Positions 61,973 through 64,000 of a stretch of DNA of 64,000 nucleotides are shown one piece after another. Where the stretch lies: NCBI GenBank assembly GCA_045616485.1, contig JAZLGU010000055.1, positions 1 through 64,000 of the forward strand, given 5' to 3'. The stretch is from RGIG3528 sp045616485 (lineage in GTDB: Bacteria; Bacillota; Clostridia; Lachnospirales; Lachnospiraceae). Position numbers and translations under genes: made by a program. Numbering within the stretch: the first letter of the stretch is position 1; each line of letters starts with the position of its first letter. The notes beneath the pieces were generated by a model. It ran no database searches and was not told the DNA's origin. It was given only the letters and a program-made list of their open reading frames with translations.

Positions 61973-62016
61973 GAGACGCTTGCGGATCATTAAAGGTCGC
62001 AGGCGCCTCTTTTTTT
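61973..62016 (+). terminator. intrinsic terminator after ychF
   Basis: GAGACGCTTGCG (61973-61984) pairs with CGCAGGCGCCTC (61998-62009), with two mismatches, followed by seven Ts. It separates ychF from the division and cell wall cluster. Confidence 0.88.
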
Positions 62017-62058
62017 CATAAATTTTTCCTTAAATCCTGAAAAGCACCTTAATTTTGG

Positions 62059-62087
62059 TTGCAAAAAACATTGAAGTGGTGTAAAAT
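62059..62087 (+). promoter_or_regulatory. promoter of the mraZ-rsmH cluster
   Basis: TTGCAA (62059-62064), 17 bases, TAAAAT (62082-62087). The -10 box lies inside the first two MraZ-box-like repeats, so MraZ binding would directly affect polymerase access. Confidence 0.7.
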
Positions 62088-62120
62088 GGTGGCAAAGGGA
62101 TGTCAAATGGTGTAAAGTGG
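62073..62120 (+). promoter_or_regulatory. five MraZ-box-like repeats upstream of mraZ
   Basis: Direct repeats of AAA(G/A)TGG type: GTGG at 62076-62079, ATGG at 62086-62089, a degenerate AAAGGG at 62094-62099, ATGG at 62107-62110 and GTGG at 62117-62120. Spacing is 10, 11, 10 and 10 bases, about one helical turn. MraZ is known to bind such direct repeats upstream of its own gene in several bacteria; binding here is inferred. Confidence 0.75.
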
Positions 62121-62163
62121 TGGAGAACATCATAGAAAAACACCGGAAAGGAGGAGCCGGCTT

Positions 62164-62592
62164 ATGTTCATGGGAGAGTACGAACATGCCATAGATGACA
62201 AGGGAAGAATAATTATTCCTACCAAATTTCGTGAACAGCTGGGAGAGCATTTTGTGTTGACTCTGGGATCTGACGGCTGCCTCTATATTTATCCTATGCA
62301 GGACTGGGAGGAATTTGCAGCAAAGTTAAAAGATCTTCCGGGAACTAAAGAAGCAAGAATGGCCCAGAGATATTTCCTGGCGGGGGCTGTGGAATGCGAG
62401 CCTGATAAGCAGGGAAGAGTGGGCATTCCCCAGAGACTGCGAGAGCATGCAGGTATTACAAAAGAAGTGGTTTCCGTGGGCATGCTTAATAAAATAGAGA
62501 TCTGGAGCAAGGAAAAATGGGATGAAAGTAATTCCCTGGAGTCAATAGACAGTATCACAGATAATCTTGCAAGCTTCGGACTTAAGTTTTAA
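62164..62592 (+). CDS. mraZ: MraZ transcriptional regulator
   Basis: AbrB-fold DNA-binding protein that autoregulates the division/cell wall (dcw) cluster. The 142-residue protein contains two SpoVT/AbrB-like halves: GEYEHAIDDKGRIIIPTKFR near the start and CEPDKQGRVGIPQRLREHAG in the middle. AAGGAGGAGCC precedes the ATG. Repeats at 62073-62120 are its probable binding site. It is followed 23 bases later by rsmH. Confidence 0.96.
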   Translation: MFMGEYEHAIDDKGRIIIPTKFREQLGEHFVLTLGSDGCLYIYPMQDWEEFAAKLKDLPGTKEARMAQRYFLAGAVECEPDKQGRVGIPQRLREHAGITKEVVSVGMLNKIEIWSKEKWDESNSLESIDSITDNLASFGLKF

Positions 62593-62615
62593 AAAATTAT
62601 GAAAGGGTGAAGGAT

Positions 62616-63551
62616 ATGGAATTCAAACACTATTCAGTCCTTTTCAACGAAACCGTTGATGGACTTATGGTAAAAGAAAATGGAATATACGTTGATGGCA
62701 CCCTGGGGGGCGCAGGACATGCAAAAGAGGTGTGCAGAAGACTTAATGGCACAGGAAGATTTGTAGGCATAGATCAGGACAAGGATGCTATAGCGGTAGC
62801 TCATGAGAGGCTTTCAGAGTTTGACAATGTGACTATTGTTCGCAGTAATTATGAAAATATGACTCAGGTGCTGGATGAGTTAAATATCCCACAGGTGTCC
62901 GGCATTGTGCTGGATCTGGGAGTTTCATCCTACCAGCTGGATACAGCAGAAAGAGGCTTCTCCTACAAGGCAGATGCTCCTTTAGACATGAGAATGGATG
63001 ACCGGTCAGACAGAACAGCCAGAGATATAGTTAACGGTTATTCCGAGGGGCAGCTTTTCAGAATAATAAAAGATTATGGTGAGGACCAATTCGCCAAGAA
63101 CATAGCCAAGCACATCTGCATTGCCAGAGAAAAGGCACCTATTGAGACCACGCTTCAGCTGGCTGATATTATCGATGGCGCTATACCGGCTAAGATGAAG
63201 CAGGGAAAAGGACATCCTGCCAAGAAAACATTTCAGGCAATAAGAATTGAATTAAACAGAGAGCTGGAAGTACTGACCAATTCCATTGACTCTATGATAG
63301 ACAGACTGGAGCCGGGGGGGAGACTTTGTATTATTACTTTCCACTCCCTGGAAGACAGGATAGTAAAGACGGCATTTAAGAAAAATGAGAATCCCTGCAC
63401 CTGTCCACCGGACTTTCCGGTATGTGTATGCGGTAAGAAAAGTAAGGGAAAGGTAATTACCAATAAGCCTATTCTTCCTTCTGAAGAGGAGCTTATGGAA
63501 AATTCCAGATCTAAGTCGGCAAAGCTTAGAATTTTTGAAAAAACAGAATGA
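62616..63551 (+). CDS. rsmH: 16S rRNA m4C1402 methyltransferase RsmH (MraW)
   Basis: Methylates N4 of C1402 in the ribosomal P site. I start it at ATG 62616 (MEFKHYSVLFNETVDGL), with AAAGGG eight bases upstream; the in-frame GTG at 62607 is poorer. The 311-residue protein has YVDGTLGGAGHAKEVC (SAM site), VLDLGVSSYQLD, GFSYKADAPLDMRMD and IITFHSLEDRIVK. It lies between mraZ and the ftsL-like gene as in the conserved dcw order. Confidence 0.97.
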   Translation: MEFKHYSVLFNETVDGLMVKENGIYVDGTLGGAGHAKEVCRRLNGTGRFVGIDQDKDAIAVAHERLSEFDNVTIVRSNYENMTQVLDELNIPQVSGIVLDLGVSSYQLDTAERGFSYKADAPLDMRMDDRSDRTARDIVNGYSEGQLFRIIKDYGEDQFAKNIAKHICIAREKAPIETTLQLADIIDGAIPAKMKQGKGHPAKKTFQAIRIELNRELEVLTNSIDSMIDRLEPGGRLCIITFHSLEDRIVKTAFKKNENPCTCPPDFPVCVCGKKSKGKVITNKPILPSEEELMENSRSKSAKLRIFEKTE

Positions 63552-63602
63552 TTTAAAGTGGTTAAGGGCAACGAAGGAACGGAGCCTGGGGAGAAATAAG
63601 TT

Positions 63603-64000
63603 ATGGAAGACAAAGTAAAGAAAAAATATAATACCGAAGCTTTTGACGGTAATGCAGTAAGAAAGACCAGGACGCTGGAAGTGCCTGAGCGTCAGGAATA
63701 TGAATATATCAGATCTACTGTTACGGAAAAGACTAAAAAGCGCCCTCATGTTCGCATTAGCCAGGGCATGGATCTTTTTTCACTGATTATTCTGGTAGCT
63801 GCCATAGCTGCTACATTTATTATCTGCTTTCGTTATTTACAAATTCGTGCAGATATTGTAGACTTGGAGAAGAAAGTATCAAGCATGAGTGCACAGTATA
63901 CTGCACAGCTTACTGAAAATGATGCTATGGAAAGTGCATTATCTGCTAATGCCATAGATCTTAATTATGTATATAAGACTGCTGTAGGCACACTCGGCAT
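63603..64000 (+). CDS. FtsL-like division protein, truncated by window end
   Basis: ORF open to the 3' edge, at least 132 residues. It starts at ATG after GGGGAGAAATAAG. The product has a basic cytosolic N-terminus (about residues 1-55), a single membrane helix (about 57-78, starting LFSLIILVAAIAATF) and an extracellular stretch that begins as a coiled coil (ADIVDLEKKVSSM). This topology and the place directly after rsmH fit FtsL, a divisome protein that pairs with FtsB/DivIC. Sequence conservation in the family is low, so the call rests on topology and order. Confidence 0.75.
   Translation, partial: MEDKVKKKYNTEAFDGNAVRKTRTLEVPERQEYEYIRSTVTEKTKKRPHVRISQGMDLFSLIILVAAIAATFIICFRYLQIRADIVDLEKKVSSMSAQYTAQLTENDAMESALSANAIDLNYVYKTAVGTLG

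Overview
The window looks like chromosome of a low-to-mid GC Firmicute, most likely a Lachnospiraceae member of the Butyrivibrio/Pseudobutyrivibrio type. This is inferred from gene content and order (type III glutamine synthetase, HisZ/short-HisG pair, nusB-xseAB-ispA-dxs-tlyA-nadK-argR-recN cluster, priA-def-fmt-rsmB-rlmN-prpC-prkC-rsgA-rpe cluster, pectin-sugar catabolism), strong AGGAGG-type ribosome binding sites and frequent TTG/GTG starts. No rRNA, tRNA, IS element, prophage or CRISPR array was seen. The 3' edge cuts the second gene after mraZ in the division/cell-wall cluster.

Region 1 (1-9066) is a hexuronate/pectin-sugar module. A LacI-family regulator and uxaC are read leftward; uxaB-uxaA-kdgK and then kduI plus a rhamnogalacturonan-acetylesterase-like gene are read rightward. 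Three matching operator-like palindromes lie just downstream of three well-formed promoters, so the module reads as one small regulon. The long uxaB leader carries an unusual nested inverted-repeat element with a duplicated 44-base arm, which is the best candidate in the window for something undescribed. The 7109-7432 gap is packed with hairpins and a 29-base tandem repeat.

Region 2 (9115-28526) holds glycogen and nitrogen genes (glgB, mscS, glnN, an ABC-F ATPase, a GlgX-like protein that has lost its catalytic residues) followed by housekeeping genes for DNA repair, RNA modification, alarmone synthesis and recombination (ogg, traX-like, relQ-like, rsmF-like, rsuA, HAD, M42 peptidase, rluA, recU), including two uncharacterised ORFs.

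Region 3 (28523-34586) is a histidine operon with a consensus promoter: hisZ-hisG-hisD-hisB-hisA and a HisIE protein carrying an N-terminal degenerate HisF-like barrel. hisC, hisH and a normal hisF are absent here.

Region 4 (34639-48824) starts with a 45-residue membrane peptide gene, then asp23, nusB, xseAB, ispA, dxs, tlyA, nadK, argR, yebC, a 1360-residue secreted Ig-like repeat protein, and recN. The sporulation genes that flank this cluster in spore formers (spoIIIA upstream, spoIVB-spo0A downstream) are not present, suggesting a non-sporulating lineage.

Region 5 (48830-60727) is glgA followed by the priA-to-rpe translation/phosphosignalling cluster; its PASTA kinase has an unusual Pro/Thr-rich repeat tail. 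Region 6 (60813-64000) has ychF, a strong terminator, then the mraZ promoter with five about 10-base-spaced MraZ-box-like repeats, mraZ, rsmH and a truncated FtsL-like gene.
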